DNA of 64,000 nucleotides from Cruoricaptor ignavus (GTDB taxonomy: Bacteria > Bacteroidota > Bacteroidia > Flavobacteriales > Weeksellaceae), in NCBI RefSeq assembly GCF_900141665.1, contig NZ_FQYI01000002.1, positions 1-64,000 of the forward strand. Reading direction: 5' to 3'. Position 1 is the first letter of the stretch; each line of letters starts with the position of its first letter. Positions 42,637-51,131 of the stretch are shown here, one piece after another. A program made the translations under genes and the position numbers. A model generated the notes under the pieces. That model was not told the DNA's origin. It did no database searches and saw only the letters and a program-made list of their open reading frames with translations.

Positions 42637-43380
42637 TTAAATTACTTTTGCCTCTTCGTGGAGCAGCCTTACCAGTTCGTCTAGGTTGCTTGGCTCCACA
42701 AGCTTTACTGCGGCTCTTGGTGGTACGCTCTCAAATCCTGCCGGCTCTACCCGCACATCTCCAGACGCCGGCTCCACCACCTGAAGAGGTTTTGTTCTAG
42801 CAGACATAATGCCCCGCATATTTGGGATGATGAGTTCCTTTTCGTCCACAAGACCTTTCTGCCCAGCAAATACTGCCGGCAACTTCACGCTGATTTTTTC
42901 TTTACCTCCCTCTATTTCGCGGAGCGCGGTAGCTTCTCCACCGTTTACTTCCAGGCCGATAGCCGCATTTACAAAAGGGATGTCTAGAAGCTGCGCCACC
43001 ATACCCGGCACTGCACCGCCATTATAATCAATGGATTCCTTACCCATCAGGATGATGTCGTATCCCCCATCCTTAGCTACATTAACGATTTCCTGAGCGG
43101 TCTGGTAGCTGTCTTTAGGCTCGATATTCACACGCACGGCGTCGTTAGCACCGATGGCCAGCGCCTTGCGGATAACCGGCTCAGTACCTGCATCTCCCAC
43201 ATTTAGCACCGTAACCGATGCGCCGGATGCCTGCAGCTGAACGGCTCTGGTAAGGGCGAATTCATCGTGAGGGTTGATCACCCACTGTATGCCGTTTTTA
43301 TCAAACGCAGACTTGTCTGCTGTAAAGTTAATTTTCGAAGTAGTGTCTGGAACGCTACTGATACACACTAAAATTTTCAT
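42637..43380 (-). CDS. etfB: Electron transfer flavoprotein beta subunit
   Basis: The AMP-binding partner of EtfA. The 247-residue protein begins MKILVCISSVPDTTSKI, shows INPHDEFALTRAVQL, LMGKESIDYNGGAVPGMVAQ (adenine nucleotide site) and the recognition-loop region LREIEGGKEKISVKLPAVFA, and ends in the usual basic/acidic tail. First gene of the etfB-etfA unit. Confidence 0.97.
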   Translation of the reverse strand: MKILVCISSVPDTTSKINFTADKSAFDKNGIQWVINPHDEFALTRAVQLQASGASVTVLNVGDAGTEPVIRKALAIGANDAVRVNIEPKDSYQTAQEIVNVAKDGGYDIILMGKESIDYNGGAVPGMVAQLLDIPFVNAAIGLEVNGGEATALREIEGGKEKISVKLPAVFAGQKGLVDEKELIIPNMRGIMSARTKPLQVVEPASGDVRVEPAGFESVPPRAAVKLVEPSNLDELVRLLHEEAKVI

Positions 43381-43744
43381 ACTTATCTTAAAATTTGCGC
43401 TAAAGATAGATAAAAAAATTGTTATGCACGCATAGCATTTTGCAATAATTAATATTTAATGCATACCTATTCTGAGAAAAGGGCGCTTTTTTAATAAGAA
43501 TCGCTGAGAAGAAATTGTTCCCTGGATACCTTAAATATTCAGAACTTCCGCAACTTGGTTTTTCAGCAGACCATTGTAATAAAAAGTTATTGTTGAGTGT
43601 TCGTAAAATTCCGCTTTTTCAGCGTTGCACCTGCAGCAGGGAGTTGCTTGTCACTTTTTTCAAAATAAATCACTGATAATCATTGCAGGTTTGAAAAAAT
43701 GGTGTATCTTTGCGCCTTGAATTTTTAACCAAAAGTTTAATTTT
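43381..43744. other. Intergenic region with divergent promoters of etfB and rpsF
   Basis: 364 bases without a gene. The right part carries the rpsF promoter. No clear promoter was identified for etfB, and no attenuator or leader RNA was recognised. Confidence 0.6.
43682..43712 (+). promoter_or_regulatory. Promoter of the rpsF-rpsR-rplI operon
   Basis: ATTG at 43682-43685 and TATCTTTG at 43705-43712 are separated by 19 bases, a good match to the Bacteroidota TTTG-N19-TAnnTTTG promoter. The ATG follows 33 bases later. Confidence 0.75.
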
Positions 43745-44089
43745 ATGAACAACTACGAAACTGTTTTCATTTTAACTCCCGTTCTGTCTGAATCTCAGGT
43801 GGAGGAAGCAGTGCAGAAATTCGTGGACTTCCTGAAGTCCAGAGACTGTGAAATTGTTGCCAAAGAAAATTGGGGACTGAAAAAGCTTGCCTACCCTATT
43901 CAGCTGAAGAAGAACGGCTTCTACACGCTCATCGAATTCAAAGGTGCAGGCGATGTAGTAGCAGACCTTGAAACCGCCTTCAAGCGCGATGAAAGAGTAA
44001 TCCGCTACCTGACGACGAAACTTGACAAGTATGCGGTGGAATACGCTGAAACACGCAGAGCGAAACTGAAACAAGCAAAATCCAACTAA
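43745..44089 (+). CDS. rpsF: 30S ribosomal protein S6
   Basis: A 114-residue protein of the small subunit that binds the 16S rRNA central domain together with S18. It shows the S6 fold with [20 protein letters not shown] at the start, [20 protein letters not shown] in the middle and [20 protein letters not shown] near the end. First gene of the operon with rpsR and rplI. Confidence 0.97.
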   Translation: MNNYETVFILTPVLSESQVEEAVQKFVDFLKSRDCEIVAKENWGLKKLAYPIQLKKNGFYTLIEFKGAGDVVADLETAFKRDERVIRYLTTKLDKYAVEYAETRRAKLKQAKSN

Positions 44090-44107
44090 CCCGAAAAACG
44101 AAAGACA

Positions 44108-44410
44108 ATGGCAATTGACGAAATGGCAAAGCAGGCTTCAGCAGGTGGGGAATCCGAAGTGAAATTCCTAACGCCGCTGGACATCAATACTAAAACTGAG
44201 AAAAAATACGACCGCTTTAAGAAATACGGCATCAAGTATGTGGATTACAAAGATCCGGATTTCCTTCTTCAGTTCGTAAACGAGCAGGGCAAGATTCTTC
44301 CGAGAAGATACACCGGAACTTCCCTGAAATACCAGAGAAAAGTATCTACAGCCATCAAAAGAGCAAGACATTTGGCCTTGATGCCTTATGTGACTGACCT
44401 TTTGAAATAA
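44108..44410 (+). CDS. rpsR: 30S ribosomal protein S18
   Basis: A 100-residue S18, the partner of S6 on the platform of the small subunit. The conserved core is [20 protein letters not shown], then [20 protein letters not shown] and [13 protein letters not shown]. The N-terminal 30 residues are a lineage extension. It lies 18 bases after rpsF. Confidence 0.97.
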   Translation: MAIDEMAKQASAGGESEVKFLTPLDINTKTEKKYDRFKKYGIKYVDYKDPDFLLQFVNEQGKILPRRYTGTSLKYQRKVSTAIKRARHLALMPYVTDLLK

Positions 44411-44476
44411 ATTTAAAAAAAGGCAATATTTTGTTGCTGAATTAACAATAATTCTAACTAAAAAAGGACAACAACA

Positions 44477-45004
44477 ATGGACATCATCCTAAAACAAGAT
44501 GTGGAAAACCTTGGCCTGGAATACGATACGGTAAGCGTAAAGCCGGGCTATGCGAGGAATTTCCTGATACCAAAAGGCTTGGCTGTTTTGGCAACGCCGA
44601 AAAACAGAAAGCAGCTGGAAGAAACGCTAGAAGCGAGAAAAGAAGAAGAGGAAAAGCTGATTGCTGACGCGCAAACTAAGGTGGAACAGCTTAAGAAAAC
44701 GCCAGTAACCATCGAAGCGAAAGTGGGTGCAGGCGATAAACTTTTCGGGTCTATCAACAATGCGGATCTTTCAGAAGCCTTGGCAGCGAAAGGCATTGAA
44801 ATTGACAGAAAATACATCAAAATTCCGGGCAATACCATCAAGAGAACCGGGAAGTACAGCGCTTTGGTGCGCCTTCACAGAAATGTGGAATACAACTATG
44901 AATTCGATGTGATTTCTGACGCACCGGTGGAAGCTGCGCCGAAAAAAGAGGCGCCAGCTAAAACCGAAAATGCCGAAGAAACCGCAGAAACAACGGCAGA
45001 ATAA
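44477..45004 (+). CDS. rplI: 50S ribosomal protein L9
   Basis: A 175-residue large-subunit protein. The N-terminal domain (MDIILKQDVENLGLEYDTVS, VKPGYARNFLIPKGLAVLAT) is followed by a long helix (KQLEETLEARKEEEEKLIAD) and the C-terminal domain (KLFGSINNADLSEALAAKGI). An extra Glu/Ala/Thr-rich tail (about 25 residues) is common in Bacteroidota. Last gene of the operon. Confidence 0.97.
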   Translation: MDIILKQDVENLGLEYDTVSVKPGYARNFLIPKGLAVLATPKNRKQLEETLEARKEEEEKLIADAQTKVEQLKKTPVTIEAKVGAGDKLFGSINNADLSEALAAKGIEIDRKYIKIPGNTIKRTGKYSALVRLHRNVEYNYEFDVISDAPVEAAPKKEAPAKTENAEETAETTAE

Positions 45005-45036
45005 GTCATAATAATAAGGTTTTAAGGTTTGTGAGA

Positions 45037-45064
45037 AAGTCGGCAATTTTGCCGGCTTTTTTTA
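45037..45064 (+). terminator. Terminator of the ribosomal operon
   Basis: GTCGGC-AATTTT-GCCGGC followed by seven T. It also overlaps the end of the convergent holB gene. Confidence 0.85.
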
Positions 45065-46183
45065 TGCCTTGATGTGGATGTATCGGGAAAGTTTGATGCC
45101 AACATCCGTCCACACGATTTTCGGATTGGCATTGCGCTGCAAATGGAAATCGGCATCGGAAAGTTCTTCGAGAATATTGCTGATATTGGCACCGTGAACA
45201 AACTTCGAGAAGGCTTCCCAATTGAATTTACTCATCGTTATTTTGCTGTAAACCAAATTGTTAAGTCCGTAATTTTGCATCAATGCCAGCCGAAACATTT
45301 TGGCGCAATATTCTAGAAATTGTTTCTGCTTTTCGCGGTTCCAGGATGCGATGTCCCTTGCCCAGCTGATGATGTTCCGCAAAAGTTCCGGCTTGTTTTT
45401 TACCATAAAAGCTTCGCGCACCCATTGAACGAAGAGCGTTTCAAACTCGGAAGTTTGCGTTCCGGAATTTGCAAGTTTCAGCGCCGAATTTAAATCGCCC
45501 TGAGATTGAAAAACTATGGATTTCAGCTGTTCATCAGGCAAATCAAAATTTTTCGCCAGATAATTCTCGATGGCAGCATCTTCAATCCTCGGGATTTTCG
45601 TGATTTGCGTTCGTGAAAGAATCGTTGGCAGGAAGTTATCTTCCGTTTCAGCCGTCAAGATGATGAGCGTTTTTTCCGGCGGTTCTTCCAGAAATTTCAG
45701 AAGTTTGTTGGAAGATTTCGCCTGCATTTTATCGGCATTCCACACGATGAGAATTTTCGAGCCGCCTTCATAGCTTTTCAGCGCAAAATCTTCCACCCAG
45801 GAAGAAATTTCTTTGACAGAAAGTAACAGCTGCTTGTTTTCGGCATCCAGGAAAGTCATCCAGTCGTTCAGCGAGAGGTACGGATTTTCTGTCAATGCCT
45901 CACGAAAAGTTTCCAGATAATTTTTGCTCAGGGCATCGGTTTTCGCCGAGTTGAAAGTCGGGAAGCTCAGATGCAAATCGATATGGTTCAGCGAATCCAC
46001 CCGTTCTGCAGCATCGGGATTTTCCCGCGATAAAATTTCGCGCGCAAAAGCCAGCGCCAAAGGCAGGCTGCCGTAGCCATCCTTCCCGATGAACAAGTGT
46101 GCGTGGCCTACCCTATCCTGCGCAATGCTTTCCAGCAAGGCATTCTTTACTGCACCCTGCCCTACGATGTTTTCCCAAACCAT
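45062..46183 (-). CDS. holB: DNA polymerase III delta-prime subunit (HolB-like)
   Basis: A clamp-loader subunit. The sequence MVWENIVGQGAVKNALLESI then GHAHLFIGKDGYGSLPLALA shows the AAA+ fold with a degenerate Walker A, as in delta-prime. Later come KILIVWNADKMQAKSSNKLL and KFLEEPPEKTLIILTAE, and a sensor region FLPTILSRTQITKIPR (SRC-like SRT). I start at ATG 46183, where homology begins, rather than 81 bases upstream. Length 373 residues. Confidence 0.9.
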   Translation of the reverse strand: MVWENIVGQGAVKNALLESIAQDRVGHAHLFIGKDGYGSLPLALAFAREILSRENPDAAERVDSLNHIDLHLSFPTFNSAKTDALSKNYLETFREALTENPYLSLNDWMTFLDAENKQLLLSVKEISSWVEDFALKSYEGGSKILIVWNADKMQAKSSNKLLKFLEEPPEKTLIILTAETEDNFLPTILSRTQITKIPRIEDAAIENYLAKNFDLPDEQLKSIVFQSQGDLNSALKLANSGTQTSEFETLFVQWVREAFMVKNKPELLRNIISWARDIASWNREKQKQFLEYCAKMFRLALMQNYGLNNLVYSKITMSKFNWEAFSKFVHGANISNILEELSDADFHLQRNANPKIVWTDVGIKLSRYIHIKA

Positions 46184-46344
46184 TTTCCAAAGATAAGGAT
46201 TTGCGGTTTTAGAATTGAGGTTGTTAAGGTCAAGGTTGAAGTTTGGTAAGGCGTGCATTCTCAACCTATTAATCTTAACCTATTTTAACTTTTCCAATTG
46301 ACAATATTTTAAGATATTTGCCAATTAATTTTACAAAATTCAGG

Positions 46345-47628
46345 ATGAAAAAATTCTGTTTTGCGGTACTGCTGGCAGGAGGGTATTTTGCGGAGGCGCA
46401 GACTATCGGGAATTCGCCCTATGCCGCTTTCGGGCTAGGAGATGTAAAGTACGACAATACGCTGGACCATCACGCGATGGGAGGTATCTCTACAGCTTTC
46501 GTAAATGATTTTAATAATAAATTCAACTTTCAAAATCCTGCCGCCAACCAGAACCTCGAGCTTGCTACTTTTTCAATGGGTGTCGCCAATGAAAATACTA
46601 TGTACAAATCGGAAAGCGCTGAGGATGTCACAAAGCATTCCACCTATTTTTCCAACATTTCACTGGCATTTCCCTTAAGCCCAAAATTAAAATTTGGTGC
46701 CGGTTTCCAGCCGTACAGCACAAAGAATTATAGCCTTGTGCAAACAGGGAAGCTTGCCGATGATGTGGTGCAGGCAAACCGATTCAGCGGAGACGGTTCG
46801 GTAAACACCGCTCAGGCTGCGCTGGGATACTCCATTGGGAAGGGGGTTTCTCTGGGTATCCGTAGCAACTATTACTTCGGCACCGTGAACGATCTGCAGG
46901 AAGTTACCTTCACAGGGGCGGAATTAATCAACGGATATAGAACTAAGAATAAGGTTTCTGCGTTTAGCGTCACAGGCGGTGCCACCTGGCAGCAAACTGT
47001 GGCAGAGGATTACAAGCTTACAGTGGGCGCGAGCTACACCACGGAGCCATCGGGCGATTCTAAAACCACCATCCTCAACAGTACCTATTATTATGTAGGC
47101 AACGATGTAGCGGGCGAGCAGCTTATCTCGCAAAAAACTGTAAAAGGCAAAACCGCAATCCCAAGCGAATTTTCCGTGGGCATAGGATACGGCAGAGATG
47201 GCCGCTGGTTTGCCTCCACGCAGGCAGATTTCCGCCAGATGCCGGACATCGAGGTTTCGGGGCTAAATTATCAGCACCGAGATGGTTACAGATTTTCCCT
47301 TGGAGGCTGGTATTTGCCCAATTATAATAATTTCAGAAATTACTTCTCGCGCGTTACTTATCGCTTCGGGGGCTTCTATGAGAAAGGCAACCTGAAACTC
47401 CAGGTGGATAATGCCCCTGCAAAAGGTGTGGACAGTTTTGGAGCTTCCCTCGGGATGACGCTGCCCTTTGCCAATACCAACATCAACCGCCAGAGCAGTA
47501 TGGATATTGCGCTGGAAGCTGGGAAGCGCGGAACTACCAGCAACGGCCTGATCCAGGAAACCTTCATCAACTTCAGGGTGGCAATTAATTTTGCAGACAG
47601 ATGGTTCCAAAAAAGGCAGTACGACTGA
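46345..47628 (+). CDS. Outer-membrane beta-barrel protein
   Basis: A 427-residue exported protein: signal peptide MKKFCFAVLLAGGYFAEAQ, then NSPYAAFGLGDVKYDNTLDH, NPAANQNLELATFSMGVAN and many alternating strands ending FINFRVAINFADRWFQKRQY. The layout resembles FadL/OmpP1-like or PorV-like barrels of Bacteroidota, and the function is unknown. It overlaps lptC by one base (TGATG), which suggests the two are translated together and that the barrel may have an envelope-biogenesis role. I start at ATG 46345, where the signal peptide begins. Confidence 0.75.
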   Translation: MKKFCFAVLLAGGYFAEAQTIGNSPYAAFGLGDVKYDNTLDHHAMGGISTAFVNDFNNKFNFQNPAANQNLELATFSMGVANENTMYKSESAEDVTKHSTYFSNISLAFPLSPKLKFGAGFQPYSTKNYSLVQTGKLADDVVQANRFSGDGSVNTAQAALGYSIGKGVSLGIRSNYYFGTVNDLQEVTFTGAELINGYRTKNKVSAFSVTGGATWQQTVAEDYKLTVGASYTTEPSGDSKTTILNSTYYYVGNDVAGEQLISQKTVKGKTAIPSEFSVGIGYGRDGRWFASTQADFRQMPDIEVSGLNYQHRDGYRFSLGGWYLPNYNNFRNYFSRVTYRFGGFYEKGNLKLQVDNAPAKGVDSFGASLGMTLPFANTNINRQSSMDIALEAGKRGTTSNGLIQETFINFRVAINFADRWFQKRQYD

Positions 47629-48200
47629 TGCCCCGCTGTGCTAAATATATTTTTCAGGCGATGGTTTCTGTCGCCTTTTTGGTTTCCTGCGAGGAAGAAT
47701 TGAAAAAAAAAGACAGGAGAAATAATAAAAATTTCCCAACCGAGACCATACTAAATGCCAACATAATACGGAATGATTCGGGCTATGTAAACCTGAGGTT
47801 CCGGGCACCGATTCTGGAGAAATACTCGTTGGTAGATTCTCCCTATGTAGAAGCCAAGAAAGGTATCTACCTGGAATATTTTGATAAAAAAAAGCCGGAA
47901 ATCCCCGGCAGAATCTGGGCAAAATATGCCCGGATGAATGAGCTGGCGCAGTTTTACACAGCCACCGGCGATGTTAAAATTATAACAAACGATGGCCAGA
48001 CCTTCGAGACACAGAGGATATTTTGGGATCAGAAAAATCACAAAATGTTCACACGGGATACGGTATTCGTGACGGATAAAGACGGCTCCACGCTCGTGGG
48101 CGCCAACGGCCTTACCGCCCGGGATGATTTCTCTGAATTTACTTTCTTCAACAATTCCGGCACCTTCAGCTCGAAGGAAATCCCCAGTGCCGGGAAATAA
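47628..48200 (+). CDS. lptC: LptC-family lipopolysaccharide export protein
   Basis: The periplasmic bridge component that takes lipopolysaccharide from the LptBFG transporter. A lipoprotein-type signal (FQAMVSVAFLVSCEEE, Cys near residue 22) is followed by the beta-jellyroll repeats: SPYVEAKKGIYLEYFD, GRIWAKYARMNELAQFYTAT and VKIITNDGQTFETQRIFWDQ. In Bacteroidota LptC is often lipid-anchored like this. Start at ATG 47628 in the TGATG overlap with the preceding barrel gene. Confidence 0.87.
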   Translation: MPRCAKYIFQAMVSVAFLVSCEEELKKKDRRNNKNFPTETILNANIIRNDSGYVNLRFRAPILEKYSLVDSPYVEAKKGIYLEYFDKKKPEIPGRIWAKYARMNELAQFYTATGDVKIITNDGQTFETQRIFWDQKNHKMFTRDTVFVTDKDGSTLVGANGLTARDDFSEFTFFNNSGTFSSKEIPSAGK

Positions 48201-48226
48201 AAATTCCGCAGGGTGCGGAATTTTGG
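48199..48226. terminator. Bidirectional terminator between lptC and the SRPBCC gene
   Basis: AATTCCGC-AGGGT-GCGGAATT forms a compact hairpin with A/T runs on both sides, between two convergent genes. Confidence 0.8.
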
Positions 48227-48229
48227 GCA

Positions 48230-48616
48230 TCAAAGTTTTTCAATCTTATCGGTAAGGCTGTCAAGGAAATTTTTCAGCGGTTTTTCTGCCATCATCCTGA
48301 TGAATGGGTTAAATTTTCCTTCGAACAAAAGCTGCGCTTCTGTCTGGTTTTCCCCAGCAGGCGTCATCTTACCGTCCAGTTTAAAATCCAGTCCGGACAT
48401 GGCAGATACAAGCCTAATGTCCTGATCGGTCACTTCATCAATTTTAAGGGCAACTTCCGGCATACCTTTGATTGAAAACCTGAATCCATCGGCCGTAGTC
48501 TCAAATTTCTGAAGGTCATCCGGCATCAGTGCGCGGTAGTTTTCCGGATCGCGAAGCATACTAGCGAGTTCTCCGGCGGATTTATTTACGATGATTTTTC
48601 GTCCCTGTAAATTCAT
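48230..48616 (-). CDS. SRPBCC (START-like) domain protein
   Basis: A 128-residue single-domain protein with the helix-grip pattern: NKSAGELASMLRDPENYRAL at the start, alternating strands (FRFSIKGMPEVALKIDE, DFKLDGKMTPAGENQTEAQL) and a long C-terminal helix (FNPFIRMMAEKPLKNFLDSL). It may bind a hydrophobic ligand; none is known. It is divergent from the NUDIX gene. Confidence 0.72.
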   Translation of the reverse strand: MNLQGRKIIVNKSAGELASMLRDPENYRALMPDDLQKFETTADGFRFSIKGMPEVALKIDEVTDQDIRLVSAMSGLDFKLDGKMTPAGENQTEAQLLFEGKFNPFIRMMAEKPLKNFLDSLTDKIEKL

Positions 48617-48649
48617 TTTTCCTAAATTTGTGATATAAAATTCCTACAA

Positions 48650-49252
48650 ATGTATAAAGTTTTTGTCAATGAGAAGCAGATGTCTTTCGCAGAAAATGCG
48701 GATATTGATGAAAAGTTTCTGCATTTTGAGGACGCCCACACCTTTGATATTGCTGTGGACCAGCTGGAAAATACTTCCCGCAGCAGCCTCGCCGTAGTGT
48801 CCCACGATGTGGAAGGGATGTGGAGCGATTTCCGAAAACATTATAAAAATATAGAAGCTGCGGGTGGGCTTGTGGAAAATTCTGAGGGAAAATTTCTCTT
48901 CATCCACCGGCTCGGCAAGTGGGATCTGCCAAAAGGCAAGCTGGAAAAAAACGAAACCGTGCCGGACGCAGCCGTTCGGGAAGTTTCGGAGGAGACGGCG
49001 CTCTCCGGCGTAGGGCTGGAGAAATTTATCTCTACCACATATCATACCTACCGCGAGCGTGATGGAAAGTTGATACTGAAAATAACTCATTGGTTTAAAA
49101 TGAAATACAGCGGAATGGATCTGCCACAACCGCAAACCGAAGAGGGCATTACTGAGGTGCGCTGGATGACGCGCGGGGAAATACAAGATGTGGTAGTTGG
49201 AAAGACCTTCCGAAACATAGAGCTGGTCCTTCGCGAGGCAGGGGTTTTTTAG
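48650..49252 (+). CDS. NUDIX hydrolase
   Basis: Cleaves nucleoside-diphosphate-linked substrates. The NUDIX box is visible as GKLEKNETVPDAAVREVSEE followed by TAL (about residues 103-125), preceded by HRLGKWDLPK. The N-terminal 70 residues (MYKVFVNEKQMSFAENADID) form an additional domain of unknown function common in flavobacterial homologues. The exact substrate is not predictable. Its last bases overlap the stop codon of the convergent fructosamine-kinase remnant. Confidence 0.9.
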   Translation: MYKVFVNEKQMSFAENADIDEKFLHFEDAHTFDIAVDQLENTSRSSLAVVSHDVEGMWSDFRKHYKNIEAAGGLVENSEGKFLFIHRLGKWDLPKGKLEKNETVPDAAVREVSEETALSGVGLEKFISTTYHTYRERDGKLILKITHWFKMKYSGMDLPQPQTEEGITEVRWMTRGEIQDVVVGKTFRNIELVLREAGVF

Positions 49253-49378
49253 AACTTTGTCAAAATTTCCTTCACCCTGCGGATGTATCCGCCGCCGAAC
49301 TGCACCGCGTGGAATATCAGGTGGTACAGCTGCGAGACCGGCAGGCGCTCCTCTAGCCCGCTTTCCATCGGGTAATGG
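49249..49378 (-). pseudogene. Fructosamine kinase, C-terminal remnant
   Basis: On the minus strand the frame PMESGLEERLPVSQLYHLIF, then HAVQFGGGYIRRVKEILTKF and stop, is the end of a fructosamine/ketosamine-3-kinase (deglycation enzyme). The matching N-terminal part lies at 53139-53341. The roughly 200 residues between them, including the kinase active site, are missing and replaced by 3.75 kb of AT-rich DNA. Confidence 0.82.
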
Positions 49379-49859
49379 AGATATTATCTAATTATGGTAC
49401 ATTCGTATCTATAAAACCAAAGCAAAACATCCTAATCCGCATTGACAATTTACAATAACTATTTCTTTAAAAGGTAAGAAAATAAACTCTAATGTTTTAA
49501 TCATAATAAGAAAACAGGCAATTAAAAAAATAACACTACTATAAACAAATGCGATAAAAAAAAGACTTCCACACTAAAATAAACCTTAAAATATTAAAAA
49601 TCGTCTACGACCTATTAAAAACTCTATCACCTCACAAATTCCCTATAGTTAGAATATATCCTAATATTCCAAAAATTTGGCAAAATGAAGAAAAACAACT
49701 ATAAAGCATATAACATTATAATTATTCCAAGTAATATTAATTTTTGCTAATATTAATCTTTGAATGGCTGATATTATTATATTTGTCATGTTGATGTAAT
49801 CAAATCACATATGCCTATCAATATTTTTAACATCTCACTAATTCTAAAAATTTAAATCA
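49379..49859. other. AT-rich non-coding part of the inserted segment
   Basis: About 480 bases, clearly more AT-rich than the core on both sides. No ORF or RNA gene was recognised. It probably holds the promoter for the lipoprotein gene. Confidence 0.5.
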
Positions 49860-49871
49860 ATGGAAAACATT

Positions 49872-50714
49872 ATGAAAACAATAATCTTATTTGCTGTTTT
49901 AAACGGCTTCGCTTCATGTCAAAATAAAAAAGTTGAAACTAAAACCATCAATAATGACAAGGCTCTATCTCATATTGTCGACAGCCTATCATCTAAAAAA
50001 ACTATTTCTAAAGACACTGTAGATGCGCATCTTACAATTGATAAAAAAAACGAAGACAAAAATGCTCAACAAACAACTGGAGGCAGATACGAACAAATCG
50101 TTGACGAAAAGATTGACGTGGCCTATAGAAACAAAACTCCTACTATTCTCAACGATCTTTTAAAATCTATCAATACTGATAATAAGATACCTAAAAACTT
50201 CAAAAATTACTGGAAAGCATACATATATTATAAACAGTCTATTCTATATAAAACAGTAAATGATAATGATAAGGCAAGTAAAGCAATTGACGAGGCTCTT
50301 AACATTTTGCAGGAAAATTTAAAAACTTCAGAGGATTATGCTTTATATGCTGCTTGCAAATCATTTTCAATTCAATTTGCTAACATGACAAAACTAGCTA
50401 GTATTTCTGCAGAAGCGCAGGAATATGCAGATAAATCCCTTGAAATAAACCCTAAAAATGTAAGAGCATATTATGTACTTGCATCGCATAACTTTTATAC
50501 TCCGAAAATGTTTGGAGGAATGACTAAAGTTGAACAATACTGCATTAAAGGAATTGCGTTGCCTATGACTTCTAGCGAAGATTACTACGCTCCATATTGG
50601 GGCAAAGTAGATATCTATAGGCTGCTTATTAAATTTTACGAAACGGAAGGTCGCGAGAAAGACGCTACAAAAATAAAAGATCTTGCGAAAAAAGAATTCC
50701 CATCATTCTTTTAA
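49872..50714 (+). CDS. Lipoprotein with TPR-like helices
   Basis: A 280-residue predicted lipoprotein: the signal KTIILFAVLNGFASC has a lipobox Cys, followed by a disordered Lys/Asn/Thr-rich linker of about 70 residues and then helical repeats (YWKAYIYYKQSILYKTVNDN, SAEAQEYADKSLEINPKNVR) of tetratricopeptide type. I start at ATG 49872 (the fifth codon of a slightly longer frame) because the signal begins there. It is the first gene of the insert and 14 bases before the SagB-like stub, so the genes are probably linked. Function unknown. Confidence 0.65.
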   Translation: MKTIILFAVLNGFASCQNKKVETKTINNDKALSHIVDSLSSKKTISKDTVDAHLTIDKKNEDKNAQQTTGGRYEQIVDEKIDVAYRNKTPTILNDLLKSINTDNKIPKNFKNYWKAYIYYKQSILYKTVNDNDKASKAIDEALNILQENLKTSEDYALYAACKSFSIQFANMTKLASISAEAQEYADKSLEINPKNVRAYYVLASHNFYTPKMFGGMTKVEQYCIKGIALPMTSSEDYYAPYWGKVDIYRLLIKFYETEGREKDATKIKDLAKKEFPSFF

Positions 50715-50728
50715 ATTATGACTAATGA

Positions 50729-51028
50729 ATGCAGAAACAGTTAATAATCTTTTTTCAGTTTTTAGAATATCAAATCGAATCTCCTGAAAAATTTGAAATA
50801 ATCACCTATGTAAATCAGAACCCAAATATTTACAAAAAAATTTTTAATTCCCAATATGAAACTAGAATATGTCGTACTTTTCCTTTGTGTTTACCTGAAA
50901 TGAAATCAGAGGATTATATCCATCTTAAAAACATTAATAATAGAAGGAAAAGCATCCGAAAATATTCACAAGAAGCATTAAGTTATAGTGACTTAAGCGA
51001 TTTCCTTTCTATATTTTATTCTAGATAG
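50729..51028 (+). CDS. SagB-like nitroreductase-fold stub
   Basis: A 99-residue protein whose last third (NINNRRKSIRKYSQEALSYS followed by DLSDFLSIFYS) resembles the N-terminal FMN-binding signature (RRSxRxY) of SagB-type azoline dehydrogenases. The first part (QKQLIIFFQFLEYQIESPEK) fits the leading helices of such proteins. The catalytic nitroreductase body that should follow is absent, so this is probably a truncated gene. It could also be a small independent protein with coincidental similarity. Confidence 0.4.
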   Translation: MQKQLIIFFQFLEYQIESPEKFEIITYVNQNPNIYKKIFNSQYETRICRTFPLCLPEMKSEDYIHLKNINNRRKSIRKYSQEALSYSDLSDFLSIFYSR

Positions 51029-51131
51029 ATATTAAAAAGGCACCTTATATAATATATACTTTTTTTAAGTATAATATCAATTATTATTTCTTGGCTTTTT
51101 ATGCTTTTCCCTATAATGATTTTCCTATATT